Origin: Candidatus Bathyarchaeota archaeon
GTDB lineage: Archaea; Thermoproteota; Bathyarchaeia; 40CM-2-53-6
NCBI GenBank assembly: GCA_005881695.1
Contig: VBBT01000116.1
Coordinates: 1-45,026, forward strand
DNA length: 45,026 nt
Reading direction: 5' to 3'
Of the stretch, positions 1 through 7,790 are shown one piece after another (within the stretch, counting starts at the first letter, position 1; every line of letters begins with the position of its first letter). Both the position numbers and the translations under genes were made by a program. The notes below the pieces were generated by a model, which saw nothing but the letters and a program-made list of their open reading frames with translations, was not told the DNA's origin and made no database searches.

Positions 1-192
1 GGACTTTTTGAGAGAACACACCTCCTCTACCGAAAGAAATGGATCGATCAAGAAACCTGGAATCAGTGGTCTACTTTCTTAGAAGCGGTGGCGAAACACC
101 CATTGTTCAAAGATGTTCATCGAACGGGGGAAGGAATGTACGACAAACCTTTCATGGACTATGTTTCCAACATTCTGAACACCAAGAGCTGA
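1..192 (+). CDS. C-terminal fragment of an unknown protein
   Basis: The window opens inside a reading frame that stays open from base 1 to a TGA at 190-192 and gives 63 residues rich in aromatic and charged residues (YRKKWIDQETWNQW, HPLFKDVHRTGEGMYDKPF). The start lies outside the window. The residue pattern looks like a folded helical protein, not chance translation. I do not recognise the family with confidence. It converges on the MFS gene, with 46 nt between the two stops. Confidence 0.5.
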   Translation, partial: GLFERTHLLYRKKWIDQETWNQWSTFLEAVAKHPLFKDVHRTGEGMYDKPFMDYVSNILNTKS

Positions 193-238
193 GACTAGAA
201 TCGTGACCAACCTCTTCCTGATGAACCGGGAACAGCGC

Positions 239-1714
239 TCAGCTGAAGAACGGTTGCTCAGTCATCATTCTCGGGTTTTTGACGCGTAGAGCGATCAATA
301 GTCCGATTCCGCTAATGATTGTGGAGGCGAGGAATGCGTATTGGAATCCGGTAACGACACCTGTCAATGACCCTAACTGACTTGCAGTTCCGGCGGGCGG
401 CGGATCCGTAACAGTTGCAATGGTCAACAGTATCGCGAGTCCCAGCGGGAAGCCGACACGCTGAGAAGTACCAATTATTCCTGAGGCAAGGCCTTCTTCT
501 CCCTGCTTCGTTCCGGCCAGTGCGGCGATATTCAGCGCGGGAAATCCGATGCTCGCTCCAAGCGACCAGACAAGCATGCCCGGCAGCACGCCGACGTAGC
601 CACTAGTGACGGTGATCTGAGTAAGTAGAGCTGAGCCCAGAGTGATGAGTGTCATTGAGGTTACGAGGACGAGTTTCAAGCCGAAACGGTTTACGAGGCG
701 TGATGAGCCAAAGCCTCCCACAAAGAAGAAGATCATTGCGGCCGGGACAAATTCAAGGCCTGCAACCAGGGCAGAGTAGCCGGATACTTGTTGAAGGAAG
801 GTTGTTAGTATGAAGACTACTCCTCCAGCGGATGCGGTTAGTAACAACGCCAGGACGTTCGCGGTAAAGACCGTGCCGCGTCGCAGGAAAGCCAGTGGCA
901 TAAGCGGCGATTGTGAACGATATTCTATTGCCACAAATCCAGCCAGGACGACAACAGAAAGTCCAAGGGGCAGAATCGTCTGAACTGATACAAAGCCGTC
1001 GGTTGCTGCATTTGTCAACGCGTACACAAACAGCACAAGTCCACTCGTTACAGCCAGGGCTCCCGGTAGATCCAGGTGCTTGTCCAGTGCTCGCCCGGGG
1101 TGGTTTACCAGAAACTTCCGGGAGAGAACAGCCGCGACAATGCCGATCGGGACATTGACAAAGAGGACGGACCTCCAGCCGAATACAGCTGTGAGGACTC
1201 CTCCGGAGATGGAACCTGCAGCGAAGCCCGCTGATAGTGCTGCGACGAATATGCCTAGAGCACGGTTTCTTTCTCTTCCCTCAGGAAATGTCGTTACGAG
1301 AATCGCGAAGGCTGTGGCGGTGGAGATGGCGGCTCCAACGCCTTGAATCGCTCTGGATACAATCAGGGAGAGAAAGGATGGGGCCAATCCTCCGGTAAAA
1401 GAGGCGACTGTAAACAGGACGATTCCGAAGACGAAAAGTTTCTTTTGCCCATAGATGTCTCCTGCTCTGCCGCTGAGCAACAGGAAGCCCGCCAATGTGA
1501 GTCCGTATGCACCGATGATCCACTGGCTCTCCGCCAGCGAGACAACTAGTTCTGTCCGTATGGTTGGCAGTGCCACTTGGACAATGGAGAAGTCGATGAC
1601 GTCTAGGAACCCGGCGGCGATGATCAATATCAGAATTAGTCGAGTGCGAGGCCTATTGAGAGCGGAGACTCTAGGTTTAGCGCCATTGCTCTTCTGAATT
1701 GCTACCTGTTCCAA
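239..1714 (-). CDS. MFS multidrug exporter, DHA2 (14-TMS) family
   Basis: A 491-residue protein made almost entirely of hydrophobic helices, predicted to be a proton-driven drug or metabolite exporter in the cytoplasmic membrane. TM1 carries FLDVIDFSIVQVALPTI, the pattern typical of the 14-helix DHA2/EmrB-QacA group. Motif A is visible as GRAGDIYGQKKLF near residues 82-94, and a motif C-like glycine-rich helix follows (FAAGSISGGVLTAVFGWRS). The length matches the family. The start appears to be TTG (MEQVAIQKSN). It lies 28 nt downstream of a 67-codon ORF that probably shares its transcript. The substrate cannot be told from sequence. The ArsR regulator directly upstream is a plausible controller. 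Confidence 0.9.
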   Translation of the reverse strand: MEQVAIQKSNGAKPRVSALNRPRTRLILILIIAAGFLDVIDFSIVQVALPTIRTELVVSLAESQWIIGAYGLTLAGFLLLSGRAGDIYGQKKLFVFGIVLFTVASFTGGLAPSFLSLIVSRAIQGVGAAISTATAFAILVTTFPEGRERNRALGIFVAALSAGFAAGSISGGVLTAVFGWRSVLFVNVPIGIVAAVLSRKFLVNHPGRALDKHLDLPGALAVTSGLVLFVYALTNAATDGFVSVQTILPLGLSVVVLAGFVAIEYRSQSPLMPLAFLRRGTVFTANVLALLLTASAGGVVFILTTFLQQVSGYSALVAGLEFVPAAMIFFFVGGFGSSRLVNRFGLKLVLVTSMTLITLGSALLTQITVTSGYVGVLPGMLVWSLGASIGFPALNIAALAGTKQGEEGLASGIIGTSQRVGFPLGLAILLTIATVTDPPPAGTASQLGSLTGVVTGFQYAFLASTIISGIGLLIALRVKNPRMMTEQPFFS

Positions 1715-1742
1715 GCCGTCTCACTCGATAAAGTGTTGAATC

Positions 1743-1946
1743 CTAGTTGAATCCTGCAGTGTCCGCAGAATGTGGATGCTGTTTGAAGGGTTCTAACTGT
1801 TCAGCGAAAAGTTTTCGCAGTGTCGAGAGCATCGAGCGTTTCTCAGTTAGGTTTTTCTTATTGTTGAGGAATGATTGGTAATTCTTGGCTGACTCCTGCA
1901 CGACTGTCAGGTGTAATGATTCGTGAGGCTCTGAATGATCAGACAT
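1743..1946 (-). CDS. Small hypothetical protein, probably leaderless
   Basis: A 67-residue hydrophilic, mostly helical product (MSDHSEPHESLHL...) with no recognised family. The case for it is positional: a TATA-like TTTATATG lies at 1976-1969 on the minus strand, which puts the expected transcription start close to the ATG at 1946, so the mRNA would be leaderless. The stop lies 28 nt before the MFS start, so both could be in one transcript. The start codon falls inside an imperfect palindrome that may be an operator. If the ORF is not translated, this stretch is the MFS leader. Confidence 0.4.
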   Translation of the reverse strand: MSDHSEPHESLHLTVVQESAKNYQSFLNNKKNLTEKRSMLSTLRKLFAEQLEPFKQHPHSADTAGFN

Positions 1947-1958
1947 ATCCGGTTATGT
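1943..1958. promoter_or_regulatory. Palindrome at a predicted transcription start (possible operator)
   Basis: The sequence ACATATCCGGTTATGT is a 16-bp near-perfect dyad (ACATA...TATGT around CCGG). It overlaps the ATG of the 67-codon ORF and the transcription start expected from the TATA box 20-30 nt upstream. That is a typical place for an archaeal repressor to block initiation. An ArsR-family gene begins transcription nearby. Confidence 0.45.
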
Positions 1959-1968
1959 GCGTAGTAGA

Positions 1969-1976
1969 CATATAAA
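1969..1976 (-). promoter_or_regulatory. TATA box for the 67-codon ORF/MFS transcript
   Basis: Read on the minus strand this is TTTATATG, close to the archaeal box A consensus. Its centre lies about 26 nt from the ATG at 1946, the normal TATA-to-start distance for a leaderless archaeal mRNA. Confidence 0.5.
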
Positions 1977-2003
1977 CGTATTGATGAGCGTCTATGTACG
2001 CTC

Positions 2004-2312
2004 TTACTTCATTCTTGGAGCAACTGCTATGGCTTCCAAGCCTAAGCGTCGCTGCAGCTCTGTTACGTAGGCGGACAAGACCTCCGCCTTCACCTGATAG
2101 AAGCAGAATTGGCCCTGTTTTTCCTTATCCAGGATCCCTGCTATGGCAAGTTCTTTCAGATGGTGGGACACGGTAGGCTGGGAAACGTTGAACATGGCGT
2201 GAACGTCTGAGCAGTTCATCCGCCTTGCGACAAGTTTCTGGAGTATCTCGCGTCGCTGGGGATCTGCTAGGGCTTTGCTGATCCGGTCGAACTCTTCAGT
2301 TGCGAGCTTCAT
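2004..2312 (-). CDS. ArsR-family winged-helix transcriptional regulator
   Basis: A 102-residue protein with the standard ArsR fold: helix 1 and the family pattern ISKALADPQRREILQKL, then the recognition region FNVSQPTVSHHLKELAIAGILDKEKQGQFCFYQV with the beta-wing. Length is normal for the family. A cysteine pair in the DNA-binding half (C in RRMNCSD, C in QFCFYQV) could form a redox or metal sensor, which would suit the divergent thioredoxin gene, but this is inference. Likely dimeric and DNA-binding, controlling its own promoter, the thioredoxin promoter and perhaps the MFS operon. It is divergent from trx, with 148 nt between starts. Confidence 0.88.
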   Translation of the reverse strand: MKLATEEFDRISKALADPQRREILQKLVARRMNCSDVHAMFNVSQPTVSHHLKELAIAGILDKEKQGQFCFYQVKAEVLSAYVTELQRRLGLEAIAVAPRMK

Positions 2313-2348
2313 TACCCGATCTCTAGTGCCAGCGTGCGTATTAACATG

Positions 2349-2435
2349 TCGATATGTATCTATGGGCTTGAGTTAGACGTCTCGTTCGATGATCCTGTCT
2401 ACAAAATCATATAGATGATTATCGATATGTTTATA
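2349..2435 (+). promoter_or_regulatory. Divergent arsR/trx promoter with direct repeat
   Basis: Two copies of TCGATATGT(A/T)T(A/C)TA occur at 2349-2362 and 2422-2435. The second copy runs into TTTATATC (2430-2437), a good TATA box about 28 nt upstream of the thioredoxin ATG, which suggests a leaderless trx mRNA. The first copy lies upstream of the arsR start. A regulator bound at both would control both genes. Confidence 0.45.
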
Positions 2436-2460
2436 TCAAGAACAGCCAGATCACAAAGGT

Positions 2461-2847
2461 ATGAACAAACAAGCAATTAGCAACAAGAAAGTCATTCTGG
2501 TAAGTGAATCCGACTTCGATTCAACTGTTCTCCAATCAGAGGTTCCGGTGTTTGTCGATTTCTATGCTGACTGGTGCGGACCCTGCAACATGATAGCGCC
2601 CACGATCGAAGCCCTGTCGGAAGAGTACGCCGGCAAAGTGAAGTTCGTCAAGATTAACGTGGACAGGAACCAGCAGCTGGCAATGAAATACGATATCTTG
2701 AGCATACCGACGAGCATGTTGTTTGAGAACGGAATCGTCAAGGACAGCCTCATAGGCGCCTATCCTGCTTCGGCCTACAGGGAACGCATCGATCACGCGC
2801 TAGGAACCAGCCCCTCGGAAACAGCTACACCAATGGTGAGGCAGTAG
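2461..2847 (+). CDS. trxA: Thioredoxin
   Basis: A 128-residue cytosolic thiol-disulfide oxidoreductase with the complete active site WCGPC (Cys39 and Cys42) after the beta-strand FVDFYAD, followed by APTIEALSEEYAGKVKFVKINVD and the cis-proline loop SIPTSMLF. A short extension of about 15 residues precedes the thioredoxin fold, and a short polar tail follows it. It is transcribed away from the ArsR regulator from its own TATA box. A tiny zinc-ribbon gene starts 3 nt after its stop and is probably cotranscribed. Its electron donor is not in the window. Confidence 0.95.
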   Translation: MNKQAISNKKVILVSESDFDSTVLQSEVPVFVDFYADWCGPCNMIAPTIEALSEEYAGKVKFVKINVDRNQQLAMKYDILSIPTSMLFENGIVKDSLIGAYPASAYRERIDHALGTSPSETATPMVRQ

Positions 2848-2850
2848 AGT

Positions 2851-2985
2851 ATGAGTCATACTTGTCCGATATGCGGGAGTATAAGCCCCTGCATCTACCC
2901 TGGTCCCGAGTCTAACGCTACTTTCAGATACCACGACTGCCGCTATTGCGGGTCCACCTGGAAAGAAGCAATCAGCTCCAAGTAA
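2851..2985 (+). CDS. Very small zinc-ribbon protein
   Basis: ATG at 2851 to TAA at 2983-2985, 44 residues, below the ORF-track cutoff. It carries two knuckles, CPICG near the start and CRYCG near the end, which together form a four-cysteine zinc ribbon, plus a further Cys in SPCIYPG. It begins only 3 nt after the thioredoxin stop and so probably belongs to that transcript. A role in redox or metal chemistry or nucleic acid binding is possible. I do not recognise a named family. Confidence 0.65.
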   Translation: MSHTCPICGSISPCIYPGPESNATFRYHDCRYCGSTWKEAISSK

Positions 2986-3604
2986 CACAGCTCTAGCCTT
3001 ACGATCTCTTTGCAGAAAAATCGCCCGTAATTAGCCCTGATCTCGAATCCAAGCCCGCGATTTCCAGAGCACGATATCACGCGCTTATCCCTAGGGGAAT
3101 CCCCAGGGATCGAAACGAGCCGGACAAGCTGATAACATGCCCGTCTCCCAGAAACAAGCCCATAATCCAGCCCAGACAGAAACAGCCCCTTAGAAAAAAA
3201 TTGGATCCCTAGGGCATCCCGCGCGGCATGAGTGGCCCACGCGGACCCTTGCGAAGGTGATCAGGCGGAAAGCGCCATCAATCCTGCGATCAACGTAATG
3301 AAAACAGGCAATTAGAAAAACCGCCTCTTTCGAAATCGATTTCTGGAAACGGTTATTGGAATCCGGTCTTTGAAATCGAGAGAGAGAATCGGTTATTGAA
3401 ACCCGGTTCTTGGATCGGTTTCTTGAAACAACTTTTGGAATCGGTAACTGTGAATTTTAGGGGCCCCCCGGGGGCCTACTCAAGTCGCGCGCCGCGCGCC
3501 CTTCCCTAAACCAGCCCCAGCCTGCGCTTCCATCCAGCCAACCCTGGTATCAGAACCCCTTTCTCCGCCGGTCCCAAGAGCCGTCTTTCCGAGATGAGGG
3601 ACGC
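2986..3604. other. Non-coding region with repeats and strong palindromes
   Basis: There is no convincing ORF in this 619-nt stretch. It holds a stem-loop ATCCC-ta-GGGG-aat-CCCC-a-GGGAT at 3087-3110, two tandem copies of a degenerate 40-nt unit at about 3332-3412 with a third, weaker remnant to about 3450, the G/C palindrome GGCCCCC-C-GGGGGCC at 3462-3476, and an alternating GC run GCGCGCCGCGCGC near 3487-3499. The distal end must contain the promoter of the large membrane-protein gene. I see no tRNA or rRNA here. Confidence 0.55.
3332..3412. repeat. Two tandem copies of a degenerate ~40-nt repeat
   Basis: Copy 1 begins GAAATCGATTTCTGGAAACGG at 3332 and copy 2 begins GAAATCGAGAGAGAGAATCGG at 3372. 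Both continue GTTATTG(G/A)AA(T/C)CCGGT(C/T)(T/C)T. A weaker remnant with GGAATCGGTAACTG follows near 3437-3450. Confidence 0.55.
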
Positions 3605-6229
3605 GTGGCCCAGCCTCTGCCCTACATGGCCTTGAAAGACGCGCCAGTCCAGATCCGTCGAGCCACCACGGTAGCCCAGATCTCCAGCTCGTTCACGCGC
3701 GGCCTCGGAATCCTATTCACAACCCTGATCATAGCCACCCTTCCCACATGGGTCCCAGGCCTCCTCGCACACCAGACCACACCAGTCGCACTACTCGTCC
3801 TCGCAATCGGAACAATAATCGTCTCAAACAAAGGCAGCCGGATAAGAGAAGAGATCGCAGAACGACAGTTCCAAAAAGCCCGCAGCTCCACATTCACCAC
3901 AGCCATCCTAGGGTTCATAGTTGGCGGCATCCTACCCGGCATCCTCTACATCTACCTCTACACCCGAATAGGAAACGTAATGGTCAAACAGACCCCTGAC
4001 GACCCCAAAATAGTCTATCTCCTCCCCTACCCAAGCGAGGGAATATTCCTCGGCCGCTACCTCGGATGGATCGCAGCATACCTCCTCGTCCTTTACATCG
4101 GCTACACCCAGCTATCACCAGGCCTCCGAGAAGTAAGCGACTGGCTCTCACCAGTCCTAGGGGTCCACTTCAACACGATGATCGTAGCCCTATTCCTCGT
4201 CTTCACCAACCCACTAACCTACCCACCACTACTCTACCTCTGGACATTCGCAGGATTCCTCGGCGGCCTAATCGCCGGAGGAAAAATCAGACGAGGCTTC
4301 CTAGTCGGCATGACAGTATTCCTCTCAACCCTAGGAGCATTGGGACTCGCAGCCCTCGCTATCTACCAGAACGTCAGTCTCCCAGCACTCTCCAATCTTC
4401 CTCCTCCACCACCAGGCTTCTCGATCATAAGCGCCACCACAGGACCCGTAGCAGGCGACATCATCCCCATCCTCATGCAAGGATCATCCCCAACAAGCCA
4501 GATGGTCATTCAAGACATCATACTCACCATGATCAGAAACGCAGGCCTCGTCTTCGCCGTAGCCACAATATCCGGTCGAGCAGCCTCCCTATTCTGGCAA
4601 GGAGACGCCTTCATCCTCAAGACACTCTGGAGAATGATAAAGACCAACAAAACCAACGTACAACGGGACGCGAGCACAAACAGCCTACCAAAGAAGGGAA
4701 TCCTACTACTCGCACTCGCAATCCTCCTACTCATCCCGAGCAATCACACCGGTCAACCGTCACCAATAATCCAGGCTCCACCAAGCGGACCCTACCAGCA
4801 AAGCCTTGCCATCGGACTAGACATGCTCGGAGCCCCCAATGCCAGCCTACGAATGACAAACCTCGACCTCTCAAGCAGAGGACTCGTTCTCGACAACAAC
4901 TACGCCGGAAACAACCTCTCAATCTTCGTCATCGACAACAACTACTCGCAACCCCTCGGCGCCAGCTCGGGTCTCGGCATTCCAAGCTTCATCCTCGGAC
5001 TATTCTCACAACCAGCCCTCATTACATTCTACACAGGAGACCCCGCCACAACTCGCGGAGAATCCGACAAAGTGGCAACACAGTTCTCTCAAGCCCTAGG
5101 TGTCCCCTTCACCAAAGCCTTCGCCCTTCCCTACGGGCCCGGAACAATCACGATCTACGCGCCAAACCCCGAACTCACAAACAACGACGCACTCACAAAA
5201 GTGCTCGGCCTCCTACCTAGCTCAAGCTTCTCCGCCCTCATCAAACCAGCCACCCTCCAAAACCTACACTACTTCGCTGCAATAGGCCTCGCAACAATAA
5301 GCCTCCCACCTCCACTCAACAAGAGCCCGACACAGGGCTTCAGCTTCCTCCTCAACACCCAGTTTCCACGAGAATTCTACAAGGCCGGACAACACTATCT
5401 CAGCCTGAAAACACTCTTTGGATTCCAAACTGGAATCGTGGGAGATACTAACTCAAACGCGTCTATCGTCTCCATTTCCTTTCAACGCGGAACAGTGCTC
5501 TACAGCTCGCTTGGTCTGACGCCACCCTACAACCCTCTCTACAATAACTTCACTTCAATATACGTCTACAACGCCACCGTTACACCCAGAGCAGATTTTG
5601 CGGCGAACTTCACCTATCCCTTCGCCCCAAACATAACTCTAGAGAAAACCGCGACCCCGCCAAGCGGATCCATTGGGACCAGCCACGACATCGTTGTCAT
5701 GATCCAGAACTTTGACAACGTCACCGTCACCAACCTCAACGTCACAGACAACCAGGCACCATCCGAATATCAAAAGACCCTCCAGATATCGCCTAGCGGC
5801 ATACAAACCGGCCAGTTCGCCAGCTTCCCTCCAGGACAAACCCAATTCCTCAGCTATACAGCAACAACGCAAAGCAGCGGCATCTACGTTCTATCACCAG
5901 CGACTGCAGACTTTGTCTGGCAAGCGCCAAATGGAACAAAGATACGATACACGGTTACCACAGACGAGCCGCTTATCTCATCATCAAGCGGACCCTGGAC
6001 GCAGTTTACACGGACCTTTACCGACCTCCAGCCCTACTCCTATCTCCTCCTACTTCCCCTTCTGCTCACACCGGTCATTGAAACCCTGAAACTTGTCAGC
6101 AGACATCGAAAAAAGAACCCTGAACCCTGGGTCAATACTCCCGTGAAATCCCAAAACGCGCCACCTCCCCAACCTCCACAAGCAGGACCCGACAAACCTG
6201 CTGATATCCCGAGCCCAGCAAATCCTTGA
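3605..6229 (+). CDS. Large polytopic membrane protein with external beta-rich domain
   Basis: An 874-residue protein of unknown function. GTG start with GAGGGA about 7 nt upstream; an in-frame ATG lies 7 codons later. Residues of about 25-360 form roughly nine or ten transmembrane helices. A long polar region of about 370-825 with many Asn/Ser/Thr follows, including a CARDB/DUF11-like Ig segment (IVVMIQNFDNVTVTNLNVTDN). One helix (YSYLLLLPLLLTP) then precedes a proline-rich basic tail that is probably cytoplasmic. The gene is monocistronic by spacing. Its coding strand is strikingly C-rich, unlike its neighbours, and this creates a 384-codon shadow ORF in another frame. It may be a surface-layer or cell-envelope component, but that is inference. 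Confidence 0.75.
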   Translation: MAQPLPYMALKDAPVQIRRATTVAQISSSFTRGLGILFTTLIIATLPTWVPGLLAHQTTPVALLVLAIGTIIVSNKGSRIREEIAERQFQKARSSTFTTAILGFIVGGILPGILYIYLYTRIGNVMVKQTPDDPKIVYLLPYPSEGIFLGRYLGWIAAYLLVLYIGYTQLSPGLREVSDWLSPVLGVHFNTMIVALFLVFTNPLTYPPLLYLWTFAGFLGGLIAGGKIRRGFLVGMTVFLSTLGALGLAALAIYQNVSLPALSNLPPPPPGFSIISATTGPVAGDIIPILMQGSSPTSQMVIQDIILTMIRNAGLVFAVATISGRAASLFWQGDAFILKTLWRMIKTNKTNVQRDASTNSLPKKGILLLALAILLLIPSNHTGQPSPIIQAPPSGPYQQSLAIGLDMLGAPNASLRMTNLDLSSRGLVLDNNYAGNNLSIFVIDNNYSQPLGASSGLGIPSFILGLFSQPALITFYTGDPATTRGESDKVATQFSQALGVPFTKAFALPYGPGTITIYAPNPELTNNDALTKVLGLLPSSSFSALIKPATLQNLHYFAAIGLATISLPPPLNKSPTQGFSFLLNTQFPREFYKAGQHYLSLKTLFGFQTGIVGDTNSNASIVSISFQRGTVLYSSLGLTPPYNPLYNNFTSIYVYNATVTPRADFAANFTYPFAPNITLEKTATPPSGSIGTSHDIVVMIQNFDNVTVTNLNVTDNQAPSEYQKTLQISPSGIQTGQFASFPPGQTQFLSYTATTQSSGIYVLSPATADFVWQAPNGTKIRYTVTTDEPLISSSSGPWTQFTRTFTDLQPYSYLLLLPLLLTPVIETLKLVSRHRKKNPEPWVNTPVKSQNAPPPQPPQAGPDKPADIPSPANP

Positions 6230-6483
6230 GCCACATTCACAAGCTGTAGAACCACCATTTTTCACCTCAAATACAGCGCCATCATGTCTCTTGTTTCCCA
6301 GTCCTACCCTGGAATGGCTTCACTACCTGTGAAATCGTTCAGAGACCCCTTCGTTTCCACTGGAACCTATGGAACCTGTCAGGATTACCCATGCGGTCCA
6401 GTCACACCATACGCGAGCAATGATGCGTGAGCCTTTTCTACCTGTGAATTGCGAACTGTGAAGCCTACCGTGCTTCTCGAGGA

Positions 6484-6915
6484 ATGAAGATGCGACCACG
6501 ACGACTGAAGGTAGAATTCTACGACTCAGACGGGGTTCGACATTCCATCGCCATCGACGGTCCCGTGACAAAAGAAAAGGTGGCGAAGATATTGGACCTC
6601 GTTGAGCTGATGGCGGGAACTCCTCAAACATCGCCGACCGCTCTGGCTCTCTCCTCTAGAAAATTCGACAAGCTAGCCAGCACGATCATATCCCAGCTGA
6701 AAGGTAGAGGCTTCACCTCAGGTGAGGCTAGGAAGGCATTTGAAACCACCTTTCGGGAAAAGATACCTTTGAGCACAGTATCCACGTATCTAACGAGGCT
6801 AGCGGATCGAGGAGTCCTCGAGAGAGAGCAGGAAAAACCTGGCTTAGTATATCGGGTCAAGATTGAGGAGCAGAAACAGTCTCTCGCTCGTGGTCCTTCC
6901 CTTCAGACTTCGTGA
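6484..6915 (+). CDS. Winged-helix DNA-binding protein (unknown family)
   Basis: A 143-residue protein. The first 60 residues contain a short beta region (LKVEFYDSDGVRHSIAIDG), probably a small ligand or dimer module, followed by a linker. Residues of about 60-130 are a winged helix: LASTIISQLKGRGFTSGEARKAFETTF, then PLSTVSTYLTRLADRGVLEREQEKPGLVYRV with a clear recognition helix and wing. It ends inside the 3' end of the convergent gene at 6857-7534 (59-nt overlap), so the two transcripts are antisense to each other there. Probably a transcriptional regulator; target unknown. Confidence 0.7.
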   Translation: MKMRPRRLKVEFYDSDGVRHSIAIDGPVTKEKVAKILDLVELMAGTPQTSPTALALSSRKFDKLASTIISQLKGRGFTSGEARKAFETTFREKIPLSTVSTYLTRLADRGVLEREQEKPGLVYRVKIEEQKQSLARGPSLQTS

Positions 6916-7534
6916 AACTCTGCTTCACACGCTCAACCGTGGAGTATCGAAACGGGATCCGGGTCTGGTCCCGTCGAACGTACCCCTCATCGAAGAGCTT
7001 CTTCATCAGACGAGCAGTATGCTCTCTCGAACGTCCTACAAACCTTCCTATTTCTGGCGCCGACTTTGGCCCTTCGTCCGCTAGAAGAGTGAGCACTTGA
7101 AGCTCGGTGGGGGTTGTTATCGAGTTCAAGGAACCTAGCTGCACGATCGAAGGATCTGTCAAGAGCGGCGGCTGATTGGCGGTCAGTTGTAAGCTGGATT
7201 TTGCGGGCTCAGAAGCATCTTCACTCGTCATACTTTTAGTCGAGGGCGACGCTGGAACGTGGAGGACCGCATCCGCGACCTGCTTGATCCAGTTTAGCGA
7301 CTCGCCCAGAAGCTTCTCCGATTTCTGAAGGCGCTCCAGCAATACCAAGTCGGACAGCTTGGATTGATCGCCAGAAATCTTGAGCCTCTCAACTTCAACG
7401 GACAAGTCCCTCAAACTCTCTTCAAAAGAACCGAGCCTACTTGAGAATGCGTCGAAGAACAGCCTCGCAATATCTTGGTTCTCAAAGGAAACCCTAGCAC
7501 CGTTTTCGCCTAGGCGTTTTCCCATCCCAAACAT
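6857..7534 (-). CDS. Coiled-coil protein with C-terminal MarR/TrmB-like winged helix
   Basis: A 225-residue protein. Residues of about 20-95 are predicted helical with coiled-coil character (SFEESLRDLSVEVERLKIS, LERLQKSEKLLGESLNWI). A Ser/Pro-rich linker covers about 95-140. A winged helix follows at about 140-205 (TPTELQVLTLLADEGPKSAPEIGRFVGRSREHTARLMKKLFDEGYVRRD). It is probably a dimeric DNA-binding regulator. The promoter region directly upstream (7535-7790) is packed with palindromes built on GTGACGTCAC, which makes autoregulation through those sites the simplest model. Its 3' end overlaps the convergent winged-helix gene. Confidence 0.7.
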   Translation of the reverse strand: MFGMGKRLGENGARVSFENQDIARLFFDAFSSRLGSFEESLRDLSVEVERLKISGDQSKLSDLVLLERLQKSEKLLGESLNWIKQVADAVLHVPASPSTKSMTSEDASEPAKSSLQLTANQPPLLTDPSIVQLGSLNSITTPTELQVLTLLADEGPKSAPEIGRFVGRSREHTARLMKKLFDEGYVRRDQTRIPFRYSTVERVKQSFTKSEGKDHERETVSAPQS

Positions 7535-7538
7535 TTCT

Positions 7539-7790
7539 GTGACATCACGCCCGTCGAAGCTGTGACGTCACGGTAGAGCCACGAATGCATTTAACACTAA
7601 CTATTCGTGGCGCGAATTCAGCCGTAACCCGTCACGAGTGACGGAGGTGTGACCTCCCTGTTGCATCGTGACGTCAAGCGCATGACAAGACTAATGACGT
7701 TCACGCTCGAACCAGCAAGTGACCTCCCGCTGCCAACGTGCCTATTATGAGTGTGATGCGTGTGATGAACCATCACTTGTGTGACGTCAC
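7539..7790. repeat. Array of GTGACGTCAC-type palindromes
   Basis: Within 252 nt there are two perfect GTGACGTCAC sites (7562-7571, 7781-7790), near copies GTGACATCAC (7539-7548), GTGACGTCA (7668-7676) and ATGACGTTCAC (7694-7704), and further dyads CCGTCAC-GA-GTGACGG (7629-7644), GGAGGT-GTG-ACCTCC (7643-7657) and GTGATG-AAC-CATCAC (7762-7776). About ten GTGAC/GTCAC half-sites occur in total. The array fills the spacer between two minus-strand genes and runs into the stop codon of the upstream one. Confidence 0.8.
7579..7610. promoter_or_regulatory. Inverted repeat CCACGAAT / ATTCGTGG
   Basis: A perfect 8-bp inverted repeat with a 16-nt AT-rich spacer (GCATTTAACACTAACT) lies within the palindrome array, 45-75 nt upstream of the start of the coiled-coil regulator gene. 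The AT-rich spacer may contain its box A, so the repeat could be an operator around the promoter. Confidence 0.4.

Noticed and set aside
3341-3360. ORB-like box (CTGGAAACGG) in the tandem repeat region
   Set aside because: It lacks the left half of the dyad and the G string, and belongs to a repeat unit of different sequence.
3332-3450. CRISPR array
   Set aside because: Only two diverged copies are present, they are directly adjacent without spacers, and no cas genes occur in the window.
4066-5220. 384-codon ORF in an alternative frame
   Set aside because: It lies inside the 874-residue membrane-protein gene and its Arg/Pro/Thr-rich translation results from the C-rich coding strand.
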